From positions 1 to 51,301 of the forward strand of contig LRBF01000219.1 of NCBI GenBank assembly GCA_001580565.1: 51,301 nucleotides of DNA, written 5' to 3'. The DNA comes from Caballeronia megalochromosomata. GTDB lineage: Bacteria > Pseudomonadota > Gammaproteobacteria > Burkholderiales > Burkholderiaceae. Numbering within the stretch: the first letter of the stretch is position 1; each line of letters starts with the position of its first letter. Of this stretch, positions 26,016 to 33,072 are shown in pieces. The translations under genes and the position numbers were made by a program. The notes beneath the pieces were generated by a model. That model worked only from the letters and a program-made list of their open reading frames with translations. It did no database searches and had not been told where the DNA came from.

Positions 26016-26521
26016 GTGACCTCCTTCGTTGAAGATGGCCGCACTGTACCTTTCGCGCCGCGCCGCCGCTTCTCCAAAACTGCGATCGTCAGATCGGGGC
26101 GCTGCGCCGCCTTCAGCACGCAGGCCGGCACATGCTCGAGTGCGTGGTTATCGGCGCGGGATGCCGCGCGCATCGCGCCCGGACTGTGGCCGGTGATATC
26201 GCGAAAGATGCGGCCGAAGGTGCCGAGACTTTCCCAGCCGGTGACAAAGGCGATATCCGTGATGGAAAGATCGGTGTCGCGCAGCAGCGTGACGGCCTGC
26301 TCGATACGTCGTGTCAGTAGATAGCGGTGCGGCGGAATGCCGAAGGCCCGCTTGAACGAACGCGCGAAATGCGCTTCGGAGACGCCGCTGACCTCGGCCA
26401 GCCGTTTGACCGGCCAGTCTTCGTGCGAGGACGCATCCATGCGGTCCTTGGCGCGCAGGAGCCGACGCAGGAGCGCGGGGTCCTGCGCGGTGTCGGCGCT
26501 GGCGGGGTCGCGAGATGGCAT
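26012..26521 (-). CDS. Short AraC-family transcriptional regulator
   Basis: The 169-residue product consists mainly of the double helix-turn-helix AraC DNA-binding domain (about 35-125, with VKRLAEVSGVSEAHFARSFKRAFG and ITDIAFVTGWESLGTFGRIFRDITG). It lacks the usual N-terminal ligand domain and has instead a basic C-terminal extension of about 45 residues. It is coupled to the VOC gene through a 4-base overlap. It resembles the short AraC regulators that travel with glyoxalase-like genes in many proteobacteria. Confidence 0.87.
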   Translation of the reverse strand: MPSRDPASADTAQDPALLRRLLRAKDRMDASSHEDWPVKRLAEVSGVSEAHFARSFKRAFGIPPHRYLLTRRIEQAVTLLRDTDLSITDIAFVTGWESLGTFGRIFRDITGHSPGAMRAASRADNHALEHVPACVLKAAQRPDLTIAVLEKRRRGAKGTVRPSSTKEVT

Positions 26522-26585
26522 GGCGTTCGGGGCGCGAAAAGTGTCCGGCTAGTTTAGCCGCACGCGTACGCGCACGTTCCGCCCG

Positions 26586-27443
26586 TCACAGCAACGGCAG
26601 CGTGAGCCGAATGTGCTCCGCGAACGCCGCCGTCAACAGCGAAGGCCGCTCCCGCGCGAACTTCAGCGATATGCCCACGCCCGGCAACGCGGGCAGGCCG
26701 GGATCCGCGTTCAGCACGCAGAGATCCGCGGGCACGGCCGTCTGCGTGATGACCGCGAAAGCCTGCCCCGAGCGCACCAGCGCGATCAGACCCGCAAGAC
26801 TGCTGCTCGCGTACGCGATGCGGTACGCCTTGCCCGCCCGTTGCAGCGCCTCGCACGCGGCGATGTGATCGAGCGTATCCGGATCAGAGAGCGCGAGCGG
26901 CAACGGATCATAGTGCGCCGAATCCATCCCCGGGCAGCCGATCCACACGAGTTGCTCGCGCCGGATCACGTCGCCGCCGGGGAGGTCATCGGGAAGCGAA
27001 AGCATCGCGAGATCGAGCGCGCGCTTCTTCAACTGCTCCGCGAGCCGGGGCGTCGGGCCGCACACGACTTCCACCAGCGCATGCGGATGCTGGCTGGAAA
27101 ACTGCCGCAGCAAGGCCGGGAGGAAGACGGCGGCGTAGTCGTCCGGGCAGCCGAAGCGGATGCTGCCCGAAAGCCCCTTGCCGCACAGGTCGGCCATCGC
27201 CTCGTCGTGCAGCCGCAGGATGCGTTGCGCATGAACGAGCAGGCGCTCGCCGGGGTTCGTCAGCACGACGCCGCGGCCGGTGCGCTGAAAGAGCGGCTGA
27301 TCGACGATATCCTCCAGCCGCTTCATCTGCTGGCTCAGCGCGGATTGCGTGCGGCCGATGCGCTCGGCCGCGCGGCTCAACGCCCGCATTTCGGCGATGA
27401 TGGCGAACGATCGCAGCAATTCGATCTCAAGCGAAAGACTCAA
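26586..27443 (-). CDS. dgdR: LysR-family regulator DgdR
   Basis: The regulator has a LysR helix-turn-helix (SRAAERIGRTQSALSQQMKRLE) and a normal effector domain. It is divergent from dgdA. The Burkholderia cepacia dgdA gene is known to be controlled by a divergently encoded LysR-type protein, DgdR, so the identification rests on that context. I prefer a TTG start at 27443 because AGAGGA lies about eight bases before it. The in-frame ATG at 27470 has no ribosome site and would place the start against the dyad at 27471-27488. Confidence 0.85.
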   Translation of the reverse strand: MSLSLEIELLRSFAIIAEMRALSRAAERIGRTQSALSQQMKRLEDIVDQPLFQRTGRGVVLTNPGERLLVHAQRILRLHDEAMADLCGKGLSGSIRFGCPDDYAAVFLPALLRQFSSQHPHALVEVVCGPTPRLAEQLKKRALDLAMLSLPDDLPGGDVIRREQLVWIGCPGMDSAHYDPLPLALSDPDTLDHIAACEALQRAGKAYRIAYASSSLAGLIALVRSGQAFAVITQTAVPADLCVLNADPGLPALPGVGISLKFARERPSLLTAAFAEHIRLTLPLL

Positions 27444-27470
27444 GATATTAGATCCTCTTCTATCTCGCAT

Positions 27471-27488
27471 TAGAACTATTCGATTCTA
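27471..27488. promoter_or_regulatory. Candidate DgdR operator
   Basis: TAGAA-N8-TTCTA is a perfect dyad between dgdR and dgdA, in an A+T-rich stretch. DgdR is known as a LysR-type regulator binding between the two genes in Burkholderia cepacia. The exact site here is my inference from sequence shape. Confidence 0.5.
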
Positions 27489-27546
27489 TAAAACCAGAGC
27501 GCCGACTACACTGCAAGTTCTTTCACCTTTCGCCAGGAGAAGCACG

Positions 27547-28848
27547 GTGTCCCGGAACAACGACGCAACTTTTTGGCAGAACGCCAGACAGCACCTCATC
27601 CGCTACGGCGGCACGTTCGAGCCGATGATCATCGAGCGCGCCCAGGGCAGCTTCGTCTATGACGCCGACGGCCGCGCGATTCTCGATTTCACGTCGGGAC
27701 AGATGAGCGCCGTGCTGGGTCACAGCCACCCTGAAATCGTCTCGGTGATCAGCGAATATGCGGGCAAGCTGGACCATCTCTTCAGCGGGATGCTGTCGCG
27801 GCCCGTGGTCGATCTCGCGACGCGTCTCGCCGACATCACGCCCGCCGGTCTCGATCGCGCGCTTTTGCTCAGCACCGGCGCGGAGTCGAACGAGGCCGCG
27901 ATCCGCATGGCGAAGCTCATCACGGGAAAATACGAAGTCGTCGGCTTCGCGCAGTCGTGGCACGGCATGACGGGCCACGCCGCGTCGGCCACCTACAGCG
28001 CCGGGCGCAAGGGCGTCGGTCCGGCGGCGGTCGGCTCGTTCGCGATTCCCGCGCCGTTCGCGTATCGCGCGCGCTTCGAGCGCAATGGCCAGTACGACTG
28101 GCTCGCGGAACTGGATTACGCGTTCGATCTCATCGATCGCCAGTCGAGCGGCAATCTCGCGGCGTTCATCGCGGAACCGATCCTGAGTTCGGGCGGCATC
28201 ATCGAGTTGCCGGAAGGCTACATGGCGGCACTGAAGCGCAAGTGCGAGGAGCGCGGCATGCTGCTGATTCTCGATGAAGCGCAGACCGGCATCGGCCGAA
28301 CGGGCACGATGTTCGCGTGCGAGCGCGACGGCGTCACGCCCGACATCCTCACGCTATCGAAAACGCTCGGCGCGGGCCTGCCGCTCGCGGCTGTCGTCAC
28401 GTCGGCGGAGATCGAGGAAAGAGCGCATGAGCTCGGCTATCTGTTCTACACGACGCACGTGTCGGATCCGCTGCCGGCGGCCGTCGGCCTGCGCGTGCTG
28501 GACGTGGTCGAGCGCGATGGACTCGTCGCGCGCGCCAATGTGATGAGCGCGCGGCTCAGACGCGGCCTGCTCGATCTGATGGAGCGCTTCGACTGCATCG
28601 GCGACGTGCGCGGACGCGGTCTGCTGCTCGGTGTGGAGATCGTCCGGGATCGCCGCACGAAGGAGCCCGCCGACGGCCTTGGCGCGAAGATCACGCGCGA
28701 GTGCATGAATCTGGGTCTCAGCATGAACATCGTGCAGTTGCCCGGCATGGGCGGCGTGTTCCGCATCGCGCCGCCGCTGACCGTGAGCGAGGAAGAGATC
28801 GATCTCGGTCTCGATCTGCTCGGCAAGGCCATCGAGCGTTCGCTGTAG
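27547..28848 (+). CDS. dgdA: 2,2-Dialkylglycine decarboxylase
   Basis: The 433-residue class III PLP enzyme reads very close to the characterised Burkholderia cepacia dialkylglycine decarboxylase, which has the same length. From the GTG start (AGGAG upstream) the cofactor lysine falls at Lys272 in LSKTLGAGLP, the known catalytic position. The PLP-contact patterns TGAESNEAAIRMAK and ILDEAQTGIGRTG are intact. It couples decarboxylation of 2,2-dialkylglycines such as 2-aminoisobutyrate to transamination of pyruvate, giving a ketone, CO2 and alanine. It is divergent from dgdR and followed by a hairpin. Confidence 0.96.
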   Translation: MSRNNDATFWQNARQHLIRYGGTFEPMIIERAQGSFVYDADGRAILDFTSGQMSAVLGHSHPEIVSVISEYAGKLDHLFSGMLSRPVVDLATRLADITPAGLDRALLLSTGAESNEAAIRMAKLITGKYEVVGFAQSWHGMTGHAASATYSAGRKGVGPAAVGSFAIPAPFAYRARFERNGQYDWLAELDYAFDLIDRQSSGNLAAFIAEPILSSGGIIELPEGYMAALKRKCEERGMLLILDEAQTGIGRTGTMFACERDGVTPDILTLSKTLGAGLPLAAVVTSAEIEERAHELGYLFYTTHVSDPLPAAVGLRVLDVVERDGLVARANVMSARLRRGLLDLMERFDCIGDVRGRGLLLGVEIVRDRRTKEPADGLGAKITRECMNLGLSMNIVQLPGMGGVFRIAPPLTVSEEEIDLGLDLLGKAIERSL

Positions 28849-28855
28849 GCGTGAA

Positions 28856-28879
28856 GGCGTCGCCGTCCGCGGCGACGCC
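28856..28879. terminator. Hairpin between convergent dgdA and PhnB-like gene
   Basis: GGCGTCGCC and GGCGACGCC form a perfect 9-bp stem with a 6-base loop in the 42-bp gap between two convergent stops. No T tract is present, so it may act weakly in both directions. Confidence 0.5.
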
Positions 28880-28890
28880 CGATGCTTGCG

Positions 28891-29364
28891 TTACGTTCCC
28901 GCCGCCGCGCGCTCGATCTCGGCGATGTCGATCTTCTTCATTCTCATCATCGCGTCCATGGCGCGTCGCGCGGCTTCACGATCGGAGCCGCTGAGGATAT
29001 CGAGCAGGCGCCTGGGCGTGATCTGCCATGAAAATCCCCAGCGATCCTTGCACCAGCCGCACGGTCCTTCCTCACCGCCATTGCCGATGATCGCGTTCCA
29101 GTAGCGATCGGTCTCTTGCGCGCTGTCGGTGTGAACCATGAAGCTCACCGCTTCGTTCGGTTTGAAGTTGGGACCGCCGTTCAGCCCGAGGAAGCGCTGG
29201 CCGAGCACAGTGAACTCGACGGTCAGCTCGGGCCCCTGCCCCACGCCCGGCTTCGCCGATACATGGCCAGTGCCGACGTGACTATCGGGAAAGGTAGCGG
29301 CGTAAAATTCCGCCGCTTCTCGGGCGTTACCATCGAACCAGAGACAATTGACGAGCTCGGCCAT
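28891..29364 (-). CDS. PhnB-like VOC-superfamily protein
   Basis: The 157-residue protein has the PhnB/3-demethylubiquinone-methyltransferase-like pattern: CLWFDGNAREAAEFYAATFPDS, then FLGLNGGPNFKPNEAVSFMV, then CGWCKDRWGFSWQITPRRLLD. The family is widespread, and despite the old annotation most members have no shown methyltransferase activity. The ATG at 29364 with GGAG seven bases upstream is preferred to one at 29382. No operon partner is evident. Confidence 0.85.
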   Translation of the reverse strand: MAELVNCLWFDGNAREAAEFYAATFPDSHVGTGHVSAKPGVGQGPELTVEFTVLGQRFLGLNGGPNFKPNEAVSFMVHTDSAQETDRYWNAIIGNGGEEGPCGWCKDRWGFSWQITPRRLLDILSGSDREAARRAMDAMMRMKKIDIAEIERAAAGT

Positions 29365-29421
29365 CGCACGCTCCTTCGACACAGTGAATCGTGCGCAGAC
29401 GATATCACGCCCGCGCAGCGC

Positions 29422-30705
29422 TCATTGCAACGCTTCGCTCGACTCCATCTTCATCGAAGACGCCGTGGCCGTCTGCGCGCGCTTCGAAGGCAAATGCTGC
29501 AACACCGCTTCCGCGACGAGCTCGGCCGTCGCGGCCGACAGCGTCCAGCCGAGATGCCCGTGACCCGTGTTATAGAACACGCCCGGACGCCTGCCTTGCC
29601 CGACCTTCGGCAGCATGCTCGGCAACATCGGCCGCAATCCGCTCCACGGAATCACGCGCGCGGTCGACACCTCGGGGAAATAGCGCCGCGTCCACTCGAC
29701 GAGCGGCGCGATGCGGTCCGCGCGGATATCGCGATTGAAGCCGTTGAGCTCCGCCGTGCCCGCCACGCGGAAACGGTCCGCGCCGAGCCGGCTCGTAACG
29801 ATCTTCGCGCGGTCGTCGAGCAGGCTGACCCACGGCGCGCGATCGCGGCTCTTCACGTCGTCGAGGCAGACGGTGATCGAATAGCCCTTGACCGGATAGA
29901 CATTGAGGTGATCGCCCGCCATCGAAGCGAACGCCCGGCTGCCGACGCCCGCGCAAATCACGATGCCATCGAAGTGCAGCGGTTGCGTTTCGCCCGCATG
30001 TTCGACCGTCACCGTGAGACGTCCCGCGTGTTCATCGATCGATTGCACCGATGTGTCGTAGCGGAACTCGACGCCGTGCCGCGCGCATGCATCGGCGAGT
30101 CCGCGCGTGAACTTGTGGATATCGCCGGTGGAATCCGAGGGCGTGAAGAAGCCGCCATGGAACGCGCCGCGCAAGGTCGGCTCGATCGACGCGATCTCTT
30201 CCGGCGTGACCGCGTAACGGTCGAGACCCGCGCCCGTCAGGATCTCGTTGACCTTCGATGCGGCGTCGAACTCCTTGCGCGTCGCGTAGAAATGCAGAAT
30301 GCCGCGCCGTTCGAGGTCGAAATCGATTTTCTCGTCATGCGCGATGCGAAACAGATGTTCGCGCGCCGCGAGCGCGAGGCGCACGGTCTCGGCCGTATTC
30401 GCGCGGTAGTTCGGGATCTGGCGCAGGAATTCGCCGATCCAGCTGTACTTGTGCCAGCCCGGCCGCGGATTCATCAAAAGCGGCGCGTCGCGCGTGAGCA
30501 TCCACTTCAGGCCTTTCAGCACGGTGGCGCGGCTGTTCCACACCTCCGCGTTGCTCGCCGACAGTTGCCCGCCATTGGCGAAGGACGTTTCCATCCCCGC
30601 ATAGCGATGACGTTCGAGAACGGTGACGCGAAAACCGCGCTGCGCGAGGGCGTAAGCGGTCGTGACGCCGGTAATCCCGGCGCCGATGATGGCGATTCGT
30701 GACAT
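29422..30705 (-). CDS. dadA: DadA-type FAD-dependent D-amino acid dehydrogenase / glycine-responsive oxidoreductase
   Basis: The 427-residue enzyme begins with the FAD Rossmann motif GAGITG (residues 7-12) and the VLERH end of the second strand. Later come the DAO-family segments CAGVGSRAF and WSGLRPMLPSMLP, and the C-terminal TGHGHLGWTLS. It should oxidise D-amino acids or glycine and pass electrons to the respiratory chain at the inner membrane. The tandem glycine riboswitch in its leader implies that glycine is a substrate, product or signal. The start at 30705 fits the family length; longer in-frame versions run through the riboswitch. Glycine oxidase is the main alternative. Confidence 0.88.
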   Translation of the reverse strand: MSRIAIIGAGITGVTTAYALAQRGFRVTVLERHRYAGMETSFANGGQLSASNAEVWNSRATVLKGLKWMLTRDAPLLMNPRPGWHKYSWIGEFLRQIPNYRANTAETVRLALAAREHLFRIAHDEKIDFDLERRGILHFYATRKEFDAASKVNEILTGAGLDRYAVTPEEIASIEPTLRGAFHGGFFTPSDSTGDIHKFTRGLADACARHGVEFRYDTSVQSIDEHAGRLTVTVEHAGETQPLHFDGIVICAGVGSRAFASMAGDHLNVYPVKGYSITVCLDDVKSRDRAPWVSLLDDRAKIVTSRLGADRFRVAGTAELNGFNRDIRADRIAPLVEWTRRYFPEVSTARVIPWSGLRPMLPSMLPKVGQGRRPGVFYNTGHGHLGWTLSAATAELVAEAVLQHLPSKRAQTATASSMKMESSEALQ

Positions 30706-30765
30706 GACATGGTCCAGATTGATTGAGCATCGCCGGCCTTGGCCACATGCCGCAGCCGGCACCGA

Positions 30766-30960
30766 TGCCCCATCTGTCCATGTACCTGAGAGTTTCGCCC
30801 GCTTGCCCGCTGCATAGCAGCCGGCCGGGGCTCCCCTTCGGTGGGCGCGTTCAAGCGCCGCTCTCCAGATGTTCCGGCGCGCACGGTCCTTTTGCCTGAG
30901 AGTTTCCGGGGCGGTTGCTCCGTCGGCGTCGTCGCGGGGACGAGCTCTTCCGTGGCGCGT
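30766..30960 (-). promoter_or_regulatory. Tandem glycine riboswitch
   Basis: On the minus strand two glycine aptamers are visible in the leader of the DadA-type gene. Aptamer 1 (about 30951-30870) has GGAAGAG, then CTCTCAGGCAAAAGGAC. Aptamer 2 (30866-30766) begins GGAGAG, has CCGAAGGGG in the middle, and ends CTCTCAGG...GGACAG. These are the conserved glycine-riboswitch elements, and the short linker is typical of the tandem form. The 61 bases between aptamer 2 and the ATG would hold the expression platform. Tandem glycine aptamers usually turn genes on when glycine is plentiful. Confidence 0.93.
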
Positions 30961-31074
30961 TGTCGAACCCCTCGACAATACCGGTACGAAATGCGCGTGG
31001 CAAGCCCCTTCGCGTTGACAGACCGCTGCCCTCGCCTTCAGACTGCCGTCGTCCGTTATTTCGCCACATCAACG

Positions 31075-32328
31075 ATGCCGACTTCCCAGTTGTCCGTCTA
31101 CTTCTTTTCCCAGGCTGCGGCGATCGTGCTCGCGAGCCAGCTCGTCGGCAGGCTCGCGCAACGTGTCGGTCAGCCGCAAGTGGTCGGCGAGATGATCGCG
31201 GGCGTGCTGCTCGGCCCGTCGCTTTTCGGGCTGCTGCTGCCGCACTGGCAGCAGGCGCTGTTTCCCAAAGCGACAATGGGCATGCTCTACGTCGCCGCGC
31301 AGCTCGGCGTCGGGCTCTACATGTTTCTCGTCGGCACGGAGTTTCGCGCGGATCACTTCCGCGCACGCGCGAAGAGCGCGATGAGCGTGTCCCTCGCCGG
31401 CATCGTCGCGCCGTTCGCGCTCGCGTTCGCACTGACGCCGTGGCTGCACACGATCCCCGGTCTCTTCGCGGAAAAAGTGCGGCTCTACGAGGCGTCGCTT
31501 TTTCTCGGCGCTGCGATCGCGATCACCGCGTTTCCGATGCTCGCGCGCATCATCCACGAACGCGGGCTGGCCGGCACGTCGCTCGGCACGCTCGCGCTGA
31601 CCGCGGGCGCATTCGACGACGCCGCCGCGTGGTGCATTCTCGCCATCGTCCTCGCAAGCTTCGGCGGCTCGTGGATGGGCGCGTATGCTGCGATCGGCGG
31701 CGGCGCGGCCTTCGCGGTCTTCATGATCTTCGTCGGCGGGAAGTTGCTGCGCCGGCTCGCGGCCGGACTGAATCCGCGCGCGCCGCTGCCCACGAGCGTG
31801 CTCGCAACTGTATTAGCTTTGTTCTCGCTGTGCGCCTTCGCGATGGACGCAATCGGCATTCATGCGGTGTTCGGCGGCTTTCTGCTCGGCGTCGCGCTGC
31901 CGCGCGGCCCGCTGACGGAAAAGCTGCGCGAGATGCTGCAGCCCTTCGTCGTCGTGTTCCTGCTGCCGATGTTCTTCACCTACTCGGGCCTCAACACGCG
32001 ACTCGACATGCTGATGGACCCGACCATCATGCTCGCGGCCGTCGTGATCATGCTCGCGTCGTTCGGCGGCAAGGGCATCGCGTGCTGGGCGGCCGCGCGC
32101 GCGAACGGCGAGCCTTCCGGCGACGCAATGGCGATCGGCGCGCTGATGAACGCGCGCGGGCTGATGGAGCTGATCATCATCAACATCAGCCTCGCGGCGG
32201 GCGTGATCCTGCCGGGACTGTTCTCGATCCTCGTGCTGATGGCCGTGCTCAGCACGCTGATGGCCACGCCGCTCTTCAACTGGATCGTGCGCCGCAATGC
32301 TGCGCTGCGCTCGGCCATCGCACGATAA
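31075..32328 (+). CDS. Kef-type (CPA2) cation:proton antiporter
   Basis: The 417-residue membrane protein has about twelve hydrophobic helices and a CPA2 exchanger domain. It shows the opening GQPQVVGEMIAGVLLGPSLFG, the ALTAGAFDDAAAWCILA segment with the paired acidic residues of the ion site, and the closing NARGLMELIIINI. There is no TrkA-N regulatory domain, so it is a short form. It probably exchanges K+ or Na+ for H+. It is divergent from the riboswitch-led gene and shares its upstream region. It ends close to the terminator at 32343-32380. Confidence 0.9.
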   Translation: MPTSQLSVYFFSQAAAIVLASQLVGRLAQRVGQPQVVGEMIAGVLLGPSLFGLLLPHWQQALFPKATMGMLYVAAQLGVGLYMFLVGTEFRADHFRARAKSAMSVSLAGIVAPFALAFALTPWLHTIPGLFAEKVRLYEASLFLGAAIAITAFPMLARIIHERGLAGTSLGTLALTAGAFDDAAAWCILAIVLASFGGSWMGAYAAIGGGAAFAVFMIFVGGKLLRRLAAGLNPRAPLPTSVLATVLALFSLCAFAMDAIGIHAVFGGFLLGVALPRGPLTEKLREMLQPFVVVFLLPMFFTYSGLNTRLDMLMDPTIMLAAVVIMLASFGGKGIACWAAARANGEPSGDAMAIGALMNARGLMELIIINISLAAGVILPGLFSILVLMAVLSTLMATPLFNWIVRRNAALRSAIAR

Positions 32329-32342
32329 CGTCAGGACAAAAA

Positions 32343-32380
32343 AAAGGCGTCGTGCCGACCCGCTTCAGCACGACGCCTTT
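32343..32380 (-). terminator. Strong intrinsic terminator, effectively bidirectional
   Basis: A perfect 13-bp stem (AAAGGCGTCGTGC against GCACGACGCCTTT) with a 12-base loop lies between the antiporter gene and the small minus-strand gene. On the minus strand the stem is followed by eight T residues, a classic intrinsic terminator for the DUF1328 gene. On the plus strand there are only three T residues, so it may also help to end the antiporter transcript. Confidence 0.85.
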
Positions 32381-32394
32381 CGGTGAAGCGGCCG

Positions 32395-32556
32395 TCAACG
32401 TCGCATGAGGCCCATCACCAGCGTCACGAGGAAGATGACGAGGAAGATGAAGAACAGAATCTTCGCAATGCTCGCCGCACCTGCCGCGATGCCGCCGAAC
32501 CCGAGCGCGGCGGCGATGATCGCGATGATGAAAAAGACCAACGCGTAATACAACAT
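32395..32556 (-). CDS. Small DUF1328/YtjA-family membrane protein
   Basis: This 53-residue gene begins MLYYALVFFIIAIIAAALGF, continues with GGIAAGAASIAKILFFIFLV and ends GLMRR. That is the DUF1328 pattern: two membrane helices around a glycine/alanine-rich turn. Family members are small inner-membrane proteins, often stress-induced, with no known mechanism. A GGAGGG site lies upstream of the ATG and the intrinsic terminator follows its stop. The gene is short enough to be missed by length filters. Confidence 0.88.
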   Translation of the reverse strand: MLYYALVFFIIAIIAAALGFGGIAAGAASIAKILFFIFLVIFLVTLVMGLMRR

Positions 32557-33072
32557 GATGTTATGTCCCTCCGGTTCAGATCCGCCGCGCGCCCCATGGT
32601 CGCGGACAGTGCACTAGCTTAAGCAAGCAGTATTCCTTACCGGATGGAGCAGAGCTTTTTCCCGTGATATCCTTGCTCCGTCCTGCATACGCCATCAAAC
32701 CTGCATCAAGCCGCGAGCGCGGATCATCCGCTTTTTACACGGTCGTCAAGAAGACTCGTCACCTGCCGTTAATCAGAAGAAAAGGGACGTGAAGCTGAAA
32801 CGACGTGTTTGACGCTCGTTCGCGCGCTGTTCCGCGTTATCGAATGGTCATGCATTTATGGGCACCATTCCAGCGGAGCACTCCCCAAAAAAAGGGCCAT
32901 GCTCGCATGGTTGACGATCTGCGGTTAAAGGTCGATCGCTTCGCCATCTTGAGTATCAAGACATACGCGGGCATCCCACCACCGAAGCACGAACAGAGAC
33001 ACGTTCGGATGCCATTTCTTCCGACGATAGATTGAAGGGCGCCGCCCTTGCGGCCCCATTGGGAAAGAATTG
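32557..33072. other. Long intergenic region upstream of DUF1328 and ftsH-like genes
   Basis: This 516-bp gap separates two divergent genes and should hold both promoters. A 15-bp dyad AAGGGCG-C-CGCCCTT at 33035-33049 lies 24 bp before the protease ATG and could be an operator. An ORF of 76 codons at 32805-33035 has weak codon character, and I do not accept it as a gene. Nothing else is recognisable. Confidence 0.5.

Noticed and set aside
29116..30702. A 528-codon frame antisense to the DadA-type gene
   Set aside because: It is opposite a complete FAD enzyme with a riboswitch leader, and its translation is biased and featureless.
30706..30978. N-terminal extension of the DadA-type protein
   Set aside because: The extended frame would translate the glycine riboswitch; the FAD motif directly after ATG 30705 fixes the start.
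32805..33035. A 76-codon ORF in the long gap before the ftsH-like gene
   Set aside because: No ribosome site, weak codon bias and no recognisable family; more likely promoter and leader sequence.
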